Shown here piece by piece: positions 49,800-59,496 of a DNA stretch of 64,000 bases. Position 1 is the first letter of the stretch, and each line of letters opens with the position of its first letter. Both the position numbers and the translations under genes were made by a program. The stretch is from Roseburia hominis A2-183 (GTDB lineage Bacteria; Bacillota; Clostridia; Lachnospirales; Lachnospiraceae), in assembly GCF_000225345.1 (NCBI RefSeq), contig NC_015977.1, positions 2,029,501 to 2,093,500 of the forward strand, in the 5' to 3' direction. The notes below the pieces were generated by a model that made no database searches, was not told the DNA's origin, and saw only the letters and a list, made by a program, of their open reading frames with translations.

Positions 49800-50876
49800 C
49801 TAGTTCTCATTCATCTTCGCAAGCTTCGCCGCCTGGTCCGCCGCGATACATGCATCGATGATCTCCTGGATGTCTCCGTTCATGATCTTATCCAGCTTGT
49901 ACAGGGTAAGATTGATTCTGTGATCCGTCACACGTCCCTGTGGGAAGTTGTAGGTACGGATCTTCTCGGAACGGTCACCGGTACCGATCTGGCTGCGGCG
50001 CATCTCAGCCTCTGCATCATGGCGCTGCTGCTGCTCAATATCGTAGAGCTTTGCCTTTAAAAGAGCAAACGCTTTTGCCTTATTCTGGATCTGTGACTTC
50101 TCCGTCTGGCTGTACACGACGATACCGGACGGGTAGTGGGTCAGACGCACCGCAGAATCGGTCGTGTTGACACACTGTCCACCGTTTCCGGAGGCACGCA
50201 TAACGTCGATACGGATATCCTTCTCATCAATGACAATATCAATGTCGTCGTCCACTTCCGGCATTACCGCCACACTGATCGTGGAGGTGTGGATACGTCC
50301 GCCGGACTCCGTCTCAGGCACACGCTGTACGCGGTGCACACCGGACTCATACTTCATCAGGGAGTATGCGCCCTGACCGTTGATCATAAAGGTCACACTC
50401 TTCATACCGCCGATGCCGGTCTCGTCCGCCTCAACAATCTCGGTCTTCCAGTTCTTGCTCTCTGCATAATGCTGATACATACGGTAAATCTCCGCAGCGA
50501 AAAGTGCCGCCTCGTCCCCGCCGGCACCGGCACGGATCTCCACGATAACATTCTTATCATCATTCGGATCTTTTGGAAGAAGCAGAATCTTTAACTCATG
50601 CTCCAACTCCTCCACACGCGCCTTGGCATCGTTTAATTCTTCCTTCGCTAGCTCACGCATCTCCTCGTCGGACTCCTCATCCAGCATAGCGAGGGAATCC
50701 GCAATATTCTGCTTGCACTGCTTGTACTCCTTATATGCAGCAACAATCGGTGCCAGATCGCTCTGCTCCTTCATCAGCTTGCGAAAACGCTCCGGATTGT
50801 TCGCGACATCCGGCTCACTGAGCTCGCTCATCAATTCTTCAAAACGAATCAGTAAATCATCCAACTTATCAAACAT
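49800..50876 (-). CDS. prfA: Peptide chain release factor 1
   Basis: RF1 recognises UAA and UAG and triggers peptide release. The 358-residue protein contains the anticodon-like PxT motif in [10 protein letters not shown] and the catalytic GGQ in [12 protein letters not shown], whose Gln is methylated by PrmC, encoded just upstream. The ATG at 50876 is preferred over one nine bases earlier because AAGGA is better spaced. It ends the conserved rho-rpmE-yqhQ-prmC-prfA block. Confidence 0.97.
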   Translation of the reverse strand: MFDKLDDLLIRFEELMSELSEPDVANNPERFRKLMKEQSDLAPIVAAYKEYKQCKQNIADSLAMLDEESDEEMRELAKEELNDAKARVEELEHELKILLLPKDPNDDKNVIVEIRAGAGGDEAALFAAEIYRMYQHYAESKNWKTEIVEADETGIGGMKSVTFMINGQGAYSLMKYESGVHRVQRVPETESGGRIHTSTISVAVMPEVDDDIDIVIDEKDIRIDVMRASGNGGQCVNTTDSAVRLTHYPSGIVVYSQTEKSQIQNKAKAFALLKAKLYDIEQQQRHDAEAEMRRSQIGTGDRSEKIRTYNFPQGRVTDHRINLTLYKLDKIMNGDIQEIIDACIAADQAAKLAKMNEN

Positions 50877-50956
50877 AACAAACATCCTTTCTTATCTCAA
50901 ACACCAGACAACCGTCTGCACCAACTATGCAAAATTCTCTCCAATCCCGCAATCAA

Positions 50957-51784
50957 CTAAAGCATTCCGGTCACCACACGGTCTTTTCTCGCCAGATCCT
51001 TTATCACCTGCACATCATGGAACCCGATCTCCCGCATAAGTGCAGACACCTTTTGCCCCTGATCGTAGCCGATCTCAAACAACAGATGTCCTTCCGGGTT
51101 CAGATACTGCTTACACTGTCCGATGATCTTCCTGTAAAAATACAGACCGTCCTCCTTGCCGTCCAGCGCTTCCATCGGCTCAAAATCCCGCACCTCCGGC
51201 ATCAGCTTTGCAATCTCATCCGTACAGATATACGGCGGATTCGAGACGATCACATCAAATGTCCCCGTCACATGGTCAAACAGGTCGCTGTGTTCAAACA
51301 ACACCGGCACATCATTGAGCCTTGCATTTTCCTTCGCAACATTGAGCGCCTGCTTGGATATGTCAACCGCATACCCCTCCACATCCGATACATTGTGCAG
51401 AATACTGACAATCACGCATCCGGACCCGGTACACAGATCCAGCACACGCATTCCGGGGCGCACGACCTTCAGCGCCTCTTCCACCAGAGTCTCTGTATCC
51501 TGTCTTGGGATGAGGACACTGGAATTTACTTTGAACTTCAGTCCCATGAATTCTGTCTCACCCACAATATACTGCAGCGGGACATGCTCTGCGCGCTTGC
51601 GCAGCGCAATCTGGTACTCGCTCATCTGCTCTTCCGGCATCTCCTCTGCCATATGAAGATAATAAAAACTGCGGTCGATCTTACACACCATTTCGAGCAA
51701 AAACCATGCATCGGTCTTTGCCTCCGCAATATCTGCCATGGACAGAACTTTCTCCCCCAGATTTACTGTCTCACGATACGTCAT
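50957..51784 (-). CDS. prmC: Release factor glutamine methyltransferase
   Basis: PrmC methylates the GGQ glutamine of release factors using S-adenosylmethionine. The 275-residue protein has the N-terminal helical domain, LIPRQDTETLVEEAL, the SAM motif VLDLCTGSGCVIVSI and the catalytic NPPYI. The ATG at 51784 has GGAGG six bases upstream. It overlaps nothing but is only 12 bases after yqhQ and lies upstream of its substrate gene prfA. Confidence 0.95.
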   Translation of the reverse strand: MTYRETVNLGEKVLSMADIAEAKTDAWFLLEMVCKIDRSFYYLHMAEEMPEEQMSEYQIALRKRAEHVPLQYIVGETEFMGLKFKVNSSVLIPRQDTETLVEEALKVVRPGMRVLDLCTGSGCVIVSILHNVSDVEGYAVDISKQALNVAKENARLNDVPVLFEHSDLFDHVTGTFDVIVSNPPYICTDEIAKLMPEVRDFEPMEALDGKEDGLYFYRKIIGQCKQYLNPEGHLLFEIGYDQGQKVSALMREIGFHDVQVIKDLARKDRVVTGML

Positions 51785-51796
51785 TTCCAACCTCCA

Positions 51797-52771
51797 TCAT
51801 GCCTGTTCCCGGATCTCTTTCACATAAGCCTTCCAGTCAAACACCGCCTCAACAGAAGCAATTCCGACCTCAATCATCGAATCATCCGGCTCTCTGGTTG
51901 TAATCCGCTGCAACAGGAGCCCCGGCTTGCTGAACAGATTGACAAGCATATGATCCGAGCGTCCGGCAAGCCGGATAAACTCGTACGATACCCCCGCAAT
52001 CACCGGAATTGACACCAGGCGCAGCAGAAGCTGCAGGATCCGGTTATCCACGCGGATAAACAGAAAGAAGACTATGCTGATCAGCATGACAATCAGCAGA
52101 AAGCTTGTTCCGCAGCGCTTGTGCAGACGGGAACTCTTCCGCACATTCTCCACCGTAAGATCCATCCCCTGTTCAATACAGTTGATGCATTTGTGCTCTG
52201 CGCCATGATACATATAGACACGCTTAATATCCGGCATCAGTGAAATTGCCGCCACATATCCGATAAAGATGGTAAGGCGGATCACGCCTTCCAACAACGC
52301 AAGAAGCGTCTGCGATGTGATAAAACGCTGAAAGAATACGGATATGTAATAAGGAAGCACCATAAAAATCGCCACCGCAAGCACAATGGAAATTGCCACC
52401 GTACCGCCCATCAGCGCATTCTCCTGACGCTTTTCCTTTTTCTTCTGTTCCTCTTCCGTCGGCGCCGGCTTTTTGGCTCCGGCACGCTTCTCCGCTTTCC
52501 GGGACCCGCTCTTTTCCTCCTCTTCCTCCTCGAAAAAGGACGCCGAGAACGTCAGTGTCTTCATCCCCAGTACCAGCGATTCTATAAAACTGAACACGCC
52601 ACGTAAGATCGGCATGTTTCTTATTTTCTTATTTTTAATCAGCCCTTCGTACGTCGAAGTCTCGACGACGATCTCCTGGTCCGGCTTGCGCACGGCTACC
52701 GCGTATTTTTCCTGATTCTTCATCATTACGCCTTCCATGACCGCCTGACCGCCAATTCCCGAATATCTCAT
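51797..52771 (-). CDS. yqhQ: DUF1385 membrane protein YqhQ
   Basis: YqhQ is a conserved Firmicute membrane protein of unknown enzymatic role. The 324-residue protein begins RYSGIGGQAVMEGVMMKN, has a highly charged linker (EEEEEEKSGSRKAEKRAGAK) at about residues 80-115, four to five membrane helices and the signature YHGAEHKCINC, a likely metal or catalytic site. The start at 52771 matches the family. It sits between rpmE and prmC as in many Clostridia. Confidence 0.9.
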   Translation of the reverse strand: MRYSGIGGQAVMEGVMMKNQEKYAVAVRKPDQEIVVETSTYEGLIKNKKIRNMPILRGVFSFIESLVLGMKTLTFSASFFEEEEEEKSGSRKAEKRAGAKKPAPTEEEQKKKEKRQENALMGGTVAISIVLAVAIFMVLPYYISVFFQRFITSQTLLALLEGVIRLTIFIGYVAAISLMPDIKRVYMYHGAEHKCINCIEQGMDLTVENVRKSSRLHKRCGTSFLLIVMLISIVFFLFIRVDNRILQLLLRLVSIPVIAGVSYEFIRLAGRSDHMLVNLFSKPGLLLQRITTREPDDSMIEVGIASVEAVFDWKAYVKEIREQA

Positions 52772-52821
52772 AGTCAAAAACCCTGCTTGTGGCACACGAA
52801 CCGTGCCGTATTCTATAAGGT

Positions 52822-52853
52822 AAAAAAGGTTGAGATTAAACAACCTCAACCTT
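52822..52853 (-). terminator. Terminator after rpmE
   Basis: AAGGTTGAG/CTCAACCTT stem followed on the minus strand by TTTT, between rpmE and yqhQ; it probably attenuates read-through rather than isolating the units. Confidence 0.75.
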
Positions 52854-52899
52854 ATCTGTAACCGTTTTCACTTAGGAGCATAACGCTTCGCGCGTCATA

Positions 52900-53106
52900 C
52901 TACTGCTGCTGCATACCATACTTCTTATTGAACTTATCAATACGTCCGCGAGCCTGAGCTGCTTTCTGCTGGCCTGTGTAGAACGGATGGCACTTGGAGC
53001 AGATCTCAACGTGGATATCTTCCTTTGTTGAACCTGTAACAAATGTGTTACCGCAGTTACATGTAACAGTTGCCTGATAGTAATCTGGATGGATTCCTGC
53101 CTTCAT
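52900..53106 (-). CDS. rpmE: 50S ribosomal protein L31
   Basis: The 68-residue protein is L31 of the zinc-binding (C+) type: [19 protein letters not shown] and [13 protein letters not shown] give four cysteines for zinc. The start at 53106 follows GAGGTG at seven bases; an upstream GTG is less likely. It lies downstream of rho on the same strand. Confidence 0.96.
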   Translation of the reverse strand: MKAGIHPDYYQATVTCNCGNTFVTGSTKEDIHVEICSKCHPFYTGQQKAAQARGRIDKFNKKYGMQQQ

Positions 53107-53267
53107 GATTTTCACCTCTTTATAATCTTATCGTTATTATGTTCCTGTCTGTCTCTATTCTCTTATGCCCGTATGCCCGATCCGCATATGGCACTTATTG
53201 CAAAGAATAGTCCCGAATAAACAGCGTTGTTATTTTATCATGGTTTTTACAAAAAATCAAGTTCTTT

Positions 53268-54683
53268 TTATACAATCCGGTTCTTTTTCACCATATGGAT
53301 ATATTCCTGATTGTTGCGCGTGCGGGCAAACATGTTCAGAATGTTCTCCACCGCCTCGTCGGTGCGCATACCGTTGATCGCCTTGCGCATGATCTCGACA
53401 GCCTCCTGCTCCTCCGGCTCCAGCAGCAGATCGTCGCGCCGTGTTCCCGACTTCACAATGTCGATGGCAGGGAACACACGCTTCTCGGAAAGCTTGCGGT
53501 CAAGCACCAGCTCCATGTTGCCGGTTCCCTTAAACTCCTCGAATACCACGTCGTCCATCTTGCTTCCGGTATCCACCAGCGCGGTGGCAAGAATCGTGAG
53601 GCTTCCTCCCTCACGCATGTTCCTGGCTGCACCGAAAAAGCGCTTCGGCATGTGCAGCGCCGCCGGGTCAAGACCTCCGGATAACGTACGTCCGCTTGGC
53701 GGAACCGTGAGGTTGTAGGCTCTTGCCAGTCTCGTAATGCTGTCAAGCAGGATCATGACATCCTTTCCGTGCTCCACAAGGCGCTTCGCCCGCTCGATCA
53801 CCATCTCGGATACACGCTTGTGATGCTCCGGCAGCTCATCAAACGTAGAATAAATCACTTCCACATTCTCCCCGACAATCGCTTCCTTGATGTCCGTAAC
53901 CTCCTCCGGTCTCTCATCGATCAGCAAAATAATCAGATGCATATCCGGATTTCCCTTTGTCACTGATTTTGCAATCTCTTTTAATAAGGTGGTCTTACCT
54001 GCCTTCGGCTGGGATACGATCATACCGCGCTGTCCCTTTCCGATCGGCGATACCAGATCCACAATGCGCATTGCGACACTGCAGCCCGGGCGCTCCAAGC
54101 GGATTCTCCGGTTCGGGAAAATCGGCGTCAGATCCTCAAAATTCTTGCGCTTCTGCGCGACACCCGGATGGTAACCATTGACCGATGAAACATATAACAG
54201 CGCCGAAAACTTTTCCTGCTGTGTCTTCACACGGGTATTGCCCGCCACGATATCGCCCGTCTTCAGATTAAACTTGCGGATCTGTGACGGCGATACATAC
54301 ACATCGTTCTCCCCGGGAAGGTAATTCTCACAGCGGATAAATCCATATCCGTCCGGCATAACCTCTAAAATACCGTTTGCCATAATTCCGCTGTCCAGAT
54401 TCGAGATCGTCTCATCCACTGCACCGCTCTCCTTCGGGTTCTCCCGTCCCTCTCTGGGTTCCCGCGCCGGCCGCTGCTGCGCCTGCTCTCGCTGCGGTGT
54501 CTGCTCACGCTGCGATGTCTGCTCACGCTGCTTCGTATTCTCCTCTTTGCTCTGACGCTCGTCCTCTGCAACCATCAGATCTACCAGATCACTCTTTTTC
54601 ATGCCGGAGATATTTTTGAGTCCTCTCGCTTTTGCAAGATCACGCAAAACAACGGCTGACAAGCTCTCATACTTTTCTCTCAT
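53268..54683 (-). CDS. rho: Transcription termination factor Rho
   Basis: Rho is the hexameric RNA helicase that ends transcription. The 471-residue protein has the N-terminal helix bundle ([21 protein letters not shown]), the RNA-binding cold-shock domain ([20 protein letters not shown]), the P-loop [10 protein letters not shown], the Walker [11 protein letters not shown] and the R/Q-loop regions. Between residues 45 and 90 is a hydrophilic low-complexity insert with QREQT repeats and [12 protein letters not shown], as found in some Clostridia and actinobacterial Rho proteins, where such inserts add RNA contacts. Confidence 0.96.
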   Translation of the reverse strand: MREKYESLSAVVLRDLAKARGLKNISGMKKSDLVDLMVAEDERQSKEENTKQREQTSQREQTPQREQAQQRPAREPREGRENPKESGAVDETISNLDSGIMANGILEVMPDGYGFIRCENYLPGENDVYVSPSQIRKFNLKTGDIVAGNTRVKTQQEKFSALLYVSSVNGYHPGVAQKRKNFEDLTPIFPNRRIRLERPGCSVAMRIVDLVSPIGKGQRGMIVSQPKAGKTTLLKEIAKSVTKGNPDMHLIILLIDERPEEVTDIKEAIVGENVEVIYSTFDELPEHHKRVSEMVIERAKRLVEHGKDVMILLDSITRLARAYNLTVPPSGRTLSGGLDPAALHMPKRFFGAARNMREGGSLTILATALVDTGSKMDDVVFEEFKGTGNMELVLDRKLSEKRVFPAIDIVKSGTRRDDLLLEPEEQEAVEIMRKAINGMRTDEAVENILNMFARTRNNQEYIHMVKKNRIV

Positions 54684-54823
54684 CCATTCGCTCCTGTTCT
54701 TATCAATCTGCTATTTTCCTCTATGCTCTCAATCGTATTGGGAATCGTGTCTGAATTGACAAAATGAATTTACAATATGCGTATTATACAACACTTTTTC
54801 CAAAATAGGAAGTCCTAATTTCC

Positions 54824-54852
54824 TTGATTTGTCAAAATGATAATGGTATGAT
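54824..54852 (+). promoter_or_regulatory. Promoter of the malic enzyme gene
   Basis: TTGATT (54824-54829) and TATGAT (54847-54852), 17-base spacer, about 50 bases before the start codon. Confidence 0.7.
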
Positions 54853-54904
54853 TTACGTATTGGTTTCTATATAAAAATACACTTTATATACAGGAGATTA
54901 TATC

Positions 54905-56074
54905 ATGGAGAATCAGACAATGACACTTGCCGAGAAGGCACTTCTTATGCACGAAAAATGGAACGGAAAGCTTGAGACCATCGCAAAATCCAAAGTAAAC
55001 TCCCGCGAAGATCTCGCCATCGCATACACGCCAGGTGTTGCCGAGCCCTGCAAGGTAATCGCCAAAGACCCGGAGGCTGCTTACAAATATACCATGAAAG
55101 CCAACACCGTCGCCGTCATTTCCGACGGAAGTGCAGTTCTCGGTCTCGGCAATATCGGCGCATATGCCGCCATGCCTGTCATGGAGGGAAAATGCGTTCT
55201 GTTTAAGGAATTCGGCGATGTCAATGCCGTACCGATCTGTCTCGACACCCAGGACACGGAGGAGATCATTGCCACGATCAAGAACATTGCTCCCGCATAC
55301 GGCGGCATCAATCTGGAAGATATTTCCGCACCGCGCTGCTTTGAGATTGAGGAGCGCCTGAAAGAAATGCTCGACATTCCGGTCTTCCATGACGACCAGC
55401 ACGGCACCGCCATCGTTGTGCTTGCCGGCATTATCAACGGTCTGCGTGTTACAGGCAAGAAAAAAGAGGACTGCCGCGTCGTCGTAAACGGTGCCGGTTC
55501 CGCGGGCGTTGCCATCACAAAGCTTCTGCTCACCTACGGTTTTCGCCATGTCACCATGTGTGACCGCGAGGGCATCATCGGCAAAGATTACCCGAACTTA
55601 AACTGGATGCAGCAGAAAATGACCGAAGTCACCAACCTTGAGGATCAGCACGGCACGCTTGCCGACGCCTTAAAGGGTGCTGATATTTTTGTGGGTGTCT
55701 CCGCACCGAACATCGTTACCCCGGAGATGGTTGCTTCCATGAATCACGACTCCATCCTGTTCGCCATGGCGAATCCGGTTCCTGAGATCATGCCGGATGT
55801 GGCAAAGGCTGCGGGTGCCAGAATCGTCGGAACCGGACGCAGTGATTTCCCGAATCAGGTCAACAATGTCGTGGCATTCCCGGGCATCTTTAAGGGCGCT
55901 CTCGAGGGACGGGCAACACAGATTACCGAAGAGATGAAGCTTGCCGCCGCAGAGGCGATTGCCGGTCTTGTGTCCGATGAGGAGTTAAACGACGAATTTA
56001 TCATGCCGGAAGCTTTTGATCCCCGGGTAGCACAGGTGGTAAGTGAAGCCGTCCGCTCTCACATCGTGCGTTAA
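54905..56074 (+). CDS. NAD(P)-dependent malic enzyme
   Basis: The 389-residue enzyme oxidatively decarboxylates malate to pyruvate. It is the short, single-domain form: AIAYTPGVAEPCK with the catalytic Tyr region, the Lys/Asp region FKEFGDVNAVPICL, the divalent metal motif VFHDDQHGTAIVV, the nucleotide motif VVNGAGSAGVAI and FAMANPVPEI. Coenzyme preference cannot be decided. It has its own promoter and starts a plus-strand series of genes. Confidence 0.94.
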   Translation: MENQTMTLAEKALLMHEKWNGKLETIAKSKVNSREDLAIAYTPGVAEPCKVIAKDPEAAYKYTMKANTVAVISDGSAVLGLGNIGAYAAMPVMEGKCVLFKEFGDVNAVPICLDTQDTEEIIATIKNIAPAYGGINLEDISAPRCFEIEERLKEMLDIPVFHDDQHGTAIVVLAGIINGLRVTGKKKEDCRVVVNGAGSAGVAITKLLLTYGFRHVTMCDREGIIGKDYPNLNWMQQKMTEVTNLEDQHGTLADALKGADIFVGVSAPNIVTPEMVASMNHDSILFAMANPVPEIMPDVAKAAGARIVGTGRSDFPNQVNNVVAFPGIFKGALEGRATQITEEMKLAAAEAIAGLVSDEELNDEFIMPEAFDPRVAQVVSEAVRSHIVR

Positions 56075-56085
56075 CCGGACGTATC

Positions 56086-57018
56086 ATGAACGACGCGCGT
56101 TACTATTCCCTCAATACTTATTTACGCCAGACATTTGGCGAAAAGGTCTACCGCCTGTCTCTAAACGGCGGCATGACCTGCCCGAACCGCGACGGCAGCA
56201 TCGATACCAGAGGGTGCATCTTCTGCAGTGCCGGAGGAAGTGGTGATTTTGCCGCCTCCCCGCAGCAATCTGTCACTGAACAGATTGCGCAGGCAAAGCT
56301 TCTCCTTCTGGAAAAAACAAACTGCCGCAAATATATCGCCTATTTTCAGGCATACACGAACACCTACGCTCCCGTCGGTGTTCTTCGTGCGCTTTACACG
56401 GAAGCTCTCGCACAGCCCGACATTGTGGCGCTCTCCATCGCCACCAGATGTGACTGTCTGCCGCCTGAGGTTTTAGATCTGCTGGCAGAATTAAATACCA
56501 TAAAACCAGTCTGGGTGGAGCTCGGTTTACAGACCATCCACGAACATACCCTGCATTTGATACGCAGCGGTTTTTCACTCGCCCAGTATGAGCAGGCGGT
56601 ATCCGCGCTTCACGCGCGGGGCATCAAGGTCATAACACATCTGATCTTAGGTCTGCCCGGTGAGACAACCGAAGATATGCGCGCTTCCGTGCGCTATCTT
56701 GCCGCACATCCGGTCTTCGGCGTAAAGCTGCAGCTGCTTCACGTCTTAAAGGGTACCGATCTTGGAACGCACTACAAAACCAATCCATTTCCGCTGTTTA
56801 CGCTGGAGGAATACTGCGACCTTATCGCAGACTGCCTTGCCCTTCTTCCACCGGAAATGGTCATCCACCGTCTGACCGGCGATGGACCGCGCCGCCTGCT
56901 CCTCGCTCCGCTGTGGAGCACGGACAAAAAGCGCGTGTTAAACACGATAAACAGGCAACTTGTACAGCGCGATCTCTGGCAGGGCAAATATTATAGAAAC
57001 GAGGAAACACATGGCTGA
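56086..57018 (+). CDS. TIGR01212-family radical SAM protein
   Basis: The 310-residue protein (YhcC/YtqA-like) is a radical SAM enzyme. The Fe-S/SAM motif has spacing CPNRDGSIDTRGCIFC, with further YFQAYTNTYAP, ELGLQTIHEHTL and HLILGLPGET typical of the family. The reaction is unknown, though RNA modification has been suggested for relatives. Its start is 11 bases after the malic enzyme stop, and its end overlaps the DUF4364 start by 8 bases, so the two are translationally coupled. Confidence 0.9.
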   Translation: MNDARYYSLNTYLRQTFGEKVYRLSLNGGMTCPNRDGSIDTRGCIFCSAGGSGDFAASPQQSVTEQIAQAKLLLLEKTNCRKYIAYFQAYTNTYAPVGVLRALYTEALAQPDIVALSIATRCDCLPPEVLDLLAELNTIKPVWVELGLQTIHEHTLHLIRSGFSLAQYEQAVSALHARGIKVITHLILGLPGETTEDMRASVRYLAAHPVFGVKLQLLHVLKGTDLGTHYKTNPFPLFTLEEYCDLIADCLALLPPEMVIHRLTGDGPRRLLLAPLWSTDKKRVLNTINRQLVQRDLWQGKYYRNEETHG

Positions 57019-57526
57019 ACCATTTACCATATACAAACTGACCATTTTAAATATGCTGGATAAGGTCGATTTTCCGCTGACCAACACGCAGATCTCCGAC
57101 TTTTTTCTGGAGCAGGAATACACGGATTATTTCCGGGTACAGCAGGTCTTAAACGATCTCGCAGACTCCGGTCTGATCCGCACGGAATCCACACACAGCA
57201 ACACGCAGTATTACATCACCGCCGCGGGGCGTGAGACGCTCGGCTTTTTCCGCGACAAGCTCACGGACGCGATCGAGCATGACACCATCGCCTATTTTGA
57301 AAAAAATAAAATGGCGCTCCGCACCGTCAACTCGATCATCGCAGACTATTACAAGACGCCGAATCAGGACTATGCCGTGCGCTGTCAGTTCCGCGTCCAC
57401 GATACCAACTTAATCGACCTGACACTGACCGTCAAAAACAAAGAACAGGCGGAGGCGATCTGCAACAACTGGAAAAAACAGAACGAGGATGTCTACGCAT
57501 ATCTGATGGACATTCTGATGCAATAG
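57011..57526 (+). CDS. DUF4364 winged-helix protein
   Basis: The 171-residue protein has a winged-helix N-terminal part (YKLTILNMLDKVDFPLTNTQ, then RVQQVLNDLADSGLI) and a C-terminal alpha/beta region ending NNWKKQNEDVYAYLMDILMQ. DUF4364 proteins are common in Clostridia and are thought to be regulators; no function is proven. The ATG at 57011 (GAGGAAACAC before it) overlaps the radical SAM gene. Confidence 0.88.
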   Translation: MAEPFTIYKLTILNMLDKVDFPLTNTQISDFFLEQEYTDYFRVQQVLNDLADSGLIRTESTHSNTQYYITAAGRETLGFFRDKLTDAIEHDTIAYFEKNKMALRTVNSIIADYYKTPNQDYAVRCQFRVHDTNLIDLTLTVKNKEQAEAICNNWKKQNEDVYAYLMDILMQ

Positions 57527-57566
57527 ACACAGATATTTTTCACAGACAGAAGGGAGTCCTTATTTT

Positions 57567-58304
57567 ATGGGAAAAAGTGCTTTCAAACCCGGCAACATGC
57601 TCTATCCGCTGCCTGCCGTCATGGTAAGCTGCCAGTATCCCGGCGCATCCGATCCGGAATGCAGCAATCCTGCCCTCGCAGGCAGACCGAACATTCTTAC
57701 CGTTGCCTGGGCAGGCACCGTCTGCACGAACCCGCCGATGCTCTCCATCTCCGTTCGTCCGGAGCGCTACTCCTACCACATGATTGAGACCGCCGGTGAG
57801 TTCGTGGTAAATCTCACAACCGAAGCGCTTGTACGTGCCACCGACTACTGCGGCGTGCGCTCCGGCAGAGACGTCGACAAGTTCAAGGAGATGCATCTGA
57901 CGCCGCTTGCCTCCCGTGAGGTATCGGTTCCCGGCATTGCCGAGAGTCCCGTCAATATCGAATGCCGTGTGCGCCAGATCACGCCGCTCGGCAGCCACAA
58001 TCTGATCCTTGCGGACGTCGTCGCTGTCACCATCGATGACGCGTATATGGATGAAGCCGGCAAATTCCACTTAAACGACACCGGGCTGATCACCTACTCG
58101 CACGGAGAGTATTTTCTTCTCGGGAAAAAGCTCGGCACATTCGGCTACAGCGTCCGGAAAGACACCCCGGGCAAAAAGGGAAACGGTGCAAAAAAAGGAA
58201 CTCCCGGGACAAAACGGACTCCTGCAACAAAAGAGTTTTCTGCCAAAAAGGGAACTTTGTCAAAAGGTGGGCAGCAAGAAAAGCATGAAAAAGGATCAAA
58301 ATAA
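57567..58304 (+). CDS. Flavin reductase-like protein with a Lys-rich tail
   Basis: The first ~190 residues match the flavin reductase/FMN-binding split-barrel family: ILTVAWAGTVCTNPPMLSISV, GEFVVNLTT and ECRVRQITPLGSHNLILADV. Such proteins reduce free flavin with NAD(P)H or act as flavoredoxins. The C-terminal ~50 residues are an unusual Lys/Gly/Thr-rich low-complexity tail (KKGNGAKKGTPGTKRTP and onward) not part of the family. The tail has repeated KKGTP/KKGTL units and could bind nucleic acid or simply be a slippage product. Confidence 0.87.
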   Translation: MGKSAFKPGNMLYPLPAVMVSCQYPGASDPECSNPALAGRPNILTVAWAGTVCTNPPMLSISVRPERYSYHMIETAGEFVVNLTTEALVRATDYCGVRSGRDVDKFKEMHLTPLASREVSVPGIAESPVNIECRVRQITPLGSHNLILADVVAVTIDDAYMDEAGKFHLNDTGLITYSHGEYFLLGKKLGTFGYSVRKDTPGKKGNGAKKGTPGTKRTPATKEFSAKKGTLSKGGQQEKHEKGSK

Positions 58305-58330
58305 ATTCAGATAACGAAGGGATTTTTACG

Positions 58331-59131
58331 ATGAAGATAAGATTTGGTATTGTAGGCTGCGGTTTTCTCGGAAACATTGTCGCAAACGCCTGGAAGGATG
58401 GTTTTCTGGAAGATTATGAGCTCGTCGGCGTGACCAGCCGCTCACAGGAATCGCGCGATAAGACCGCTGCGGAAACCGGCTGCAGATCCTGTCGGGATCT
58501 TGCAGAACTGCTCTCCTTAGAGCCGGAATATATTGTGGAGGCAGCGTCCGTGGAAGCTGTCCGGGATATGGCATGCACCGTACTCGAACACGGCGTCAGC
58601 CTCGTTCTCCTCTCGATCGGTGCGTTTGCCGACGCTGCCTTTTACGGGCAGGTCAGGGACGCAGCCCGCAGGGGATGCGCCAAAGTCCATCTGGCAAACG
58701 GCGCGATCGGTGGTTTTGACGTCTTACAGACGATCACTTTAATGGCGCAGGCGGGAAAGCTTGACGAGACCGCCGGCATCGAGACGCACACCGGCGCCCG
58801 CGGTTTTCGCAATACACCGGTCTGGGCGGAACACCTTTTAACCGATACCGAAAAGACGACTGTCTTTACCGGCAGCGCCAAGGAGGCGATCGCAACCTTT
58901 CCGCGCCGCGTCAACGTCGCCGTCGCCACCTCGCTCGCCACGACAGGACCGGACATCACGCAGGTAACCATGCACTCCGTTCCGGGCTGGACGGGCGATG
59001 ACCACTGCATCACCGCAGAGATCGACGGCGTCAAAGCCACCGTGGACATCTGCTCTTCCACCAGCGCAATCGCCGGCTGGAGCGCGGTAGCCCTGCTCCG
59101 CAATCTCGCCTCGCCGGTTTGTTTTTATTAA
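58331..59131 (+). CDS. Aspartate dehydrogenase-like (DUF108) protein
   Basis: The 266-residue protein is related to L-aspartate dehydrogenase NadX, which makes iminoaspartate for NAD synthesis. The Rossmann motif GIVGCGFLGNIVA is at the N-terminus; LANGAIGGFDVLQ and FPRRVNVAVATSLAT are conserved family stretches. No nadA or nadC gene is nearby, so a different dehydrogenase role is possible. It follows the flavin reductase gene by 26 bases. Confidence 0.85.
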   Translation: MKIRFGIVGCGFLGNIVANAWKDGFLEDYELVGVTSRSQESRDKTAAETGCRSCRDLAELLSLEPEYIVEAASVEAVRDMACTVLEHGVSLVLLSIGAFADAAFYGQVRDAARRGCAKVHLANGAIGGFDVLQTITLMAQAGKLDETAGIETHTGARGFRNTPVWAEHLLTDTEKTTVFTGSAKEAIATFPRRVNVAVATSLATTGPDITQVTMHSVPGWTGDDHCITAEIDGVKATVDICSSTSAIAGWSAVALLRNLASPVCFY

Positions 59132-59137
59132 CGCCTG

Positions 59138-59449
59138 CTAATTTCCAAAAAGTCCTGACATCCAGTCATTGAACTCTTTTACTTTTAATGTCACGGAATC
59201 GACCGCATCGGAAAGCTCTCCGGCACTCTCGAGCATTTCCTGCGTCGTTCCGATGGCATCATTGATACCATCCACATCGACCTGCTGCAGTTTATCTGCC
59301 GCCTCACTCATTGCTGCCGTCATCTGACTCATCCGGTTGACAAAAAATCCACCCGCAATGAGCAGAATTACCAGCATTACCGCCAGCAGCCCGCTGATAA
59401 GCTTCTGCATTTTCAACTGTTTTTTCATCACTTCCAACATTTCTTCCAT
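59138..59449 (-). CDS. Small single-span protein with coiled-coil
   Basis: The 103-residue protein has a basic N-terminus, one membrane segment (about residues 18-38, ISGLLAVMLVILLIAGGFFV) and then a predicted coiled coil with heptad spacing up to the end. No family is recognised. It is convergent with the aspartate dehydrogenase-like gene, leaving only six bases, and lies downstream of the M3 peptidase gene. It could be a membrane-anchored scaffold; function unknown. Confidence 0.7.
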   Translation of the reverse strand: MEEMLEVMKKQLKMQKLISGLLAVMLVILLIAGGFFVNRMSQMTAAMSEAADKLQQVDVDGINDAIGTTQEMLESAGELSDAVDSVTLKVKEFNDWMSGLFGN

Positions 59450-59496
59450 ATTACAATCTTACCTCCGTTTCTCACTCATCCAACACTGCTTCTATA

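Noticed and set aside
50927..52012. 361-codon open frame antisense to prmC and yqhQ
   Set aside because: Both opposite genes are clear family members in conserved order; the antisense frame is His/Leu-rich without motifs.
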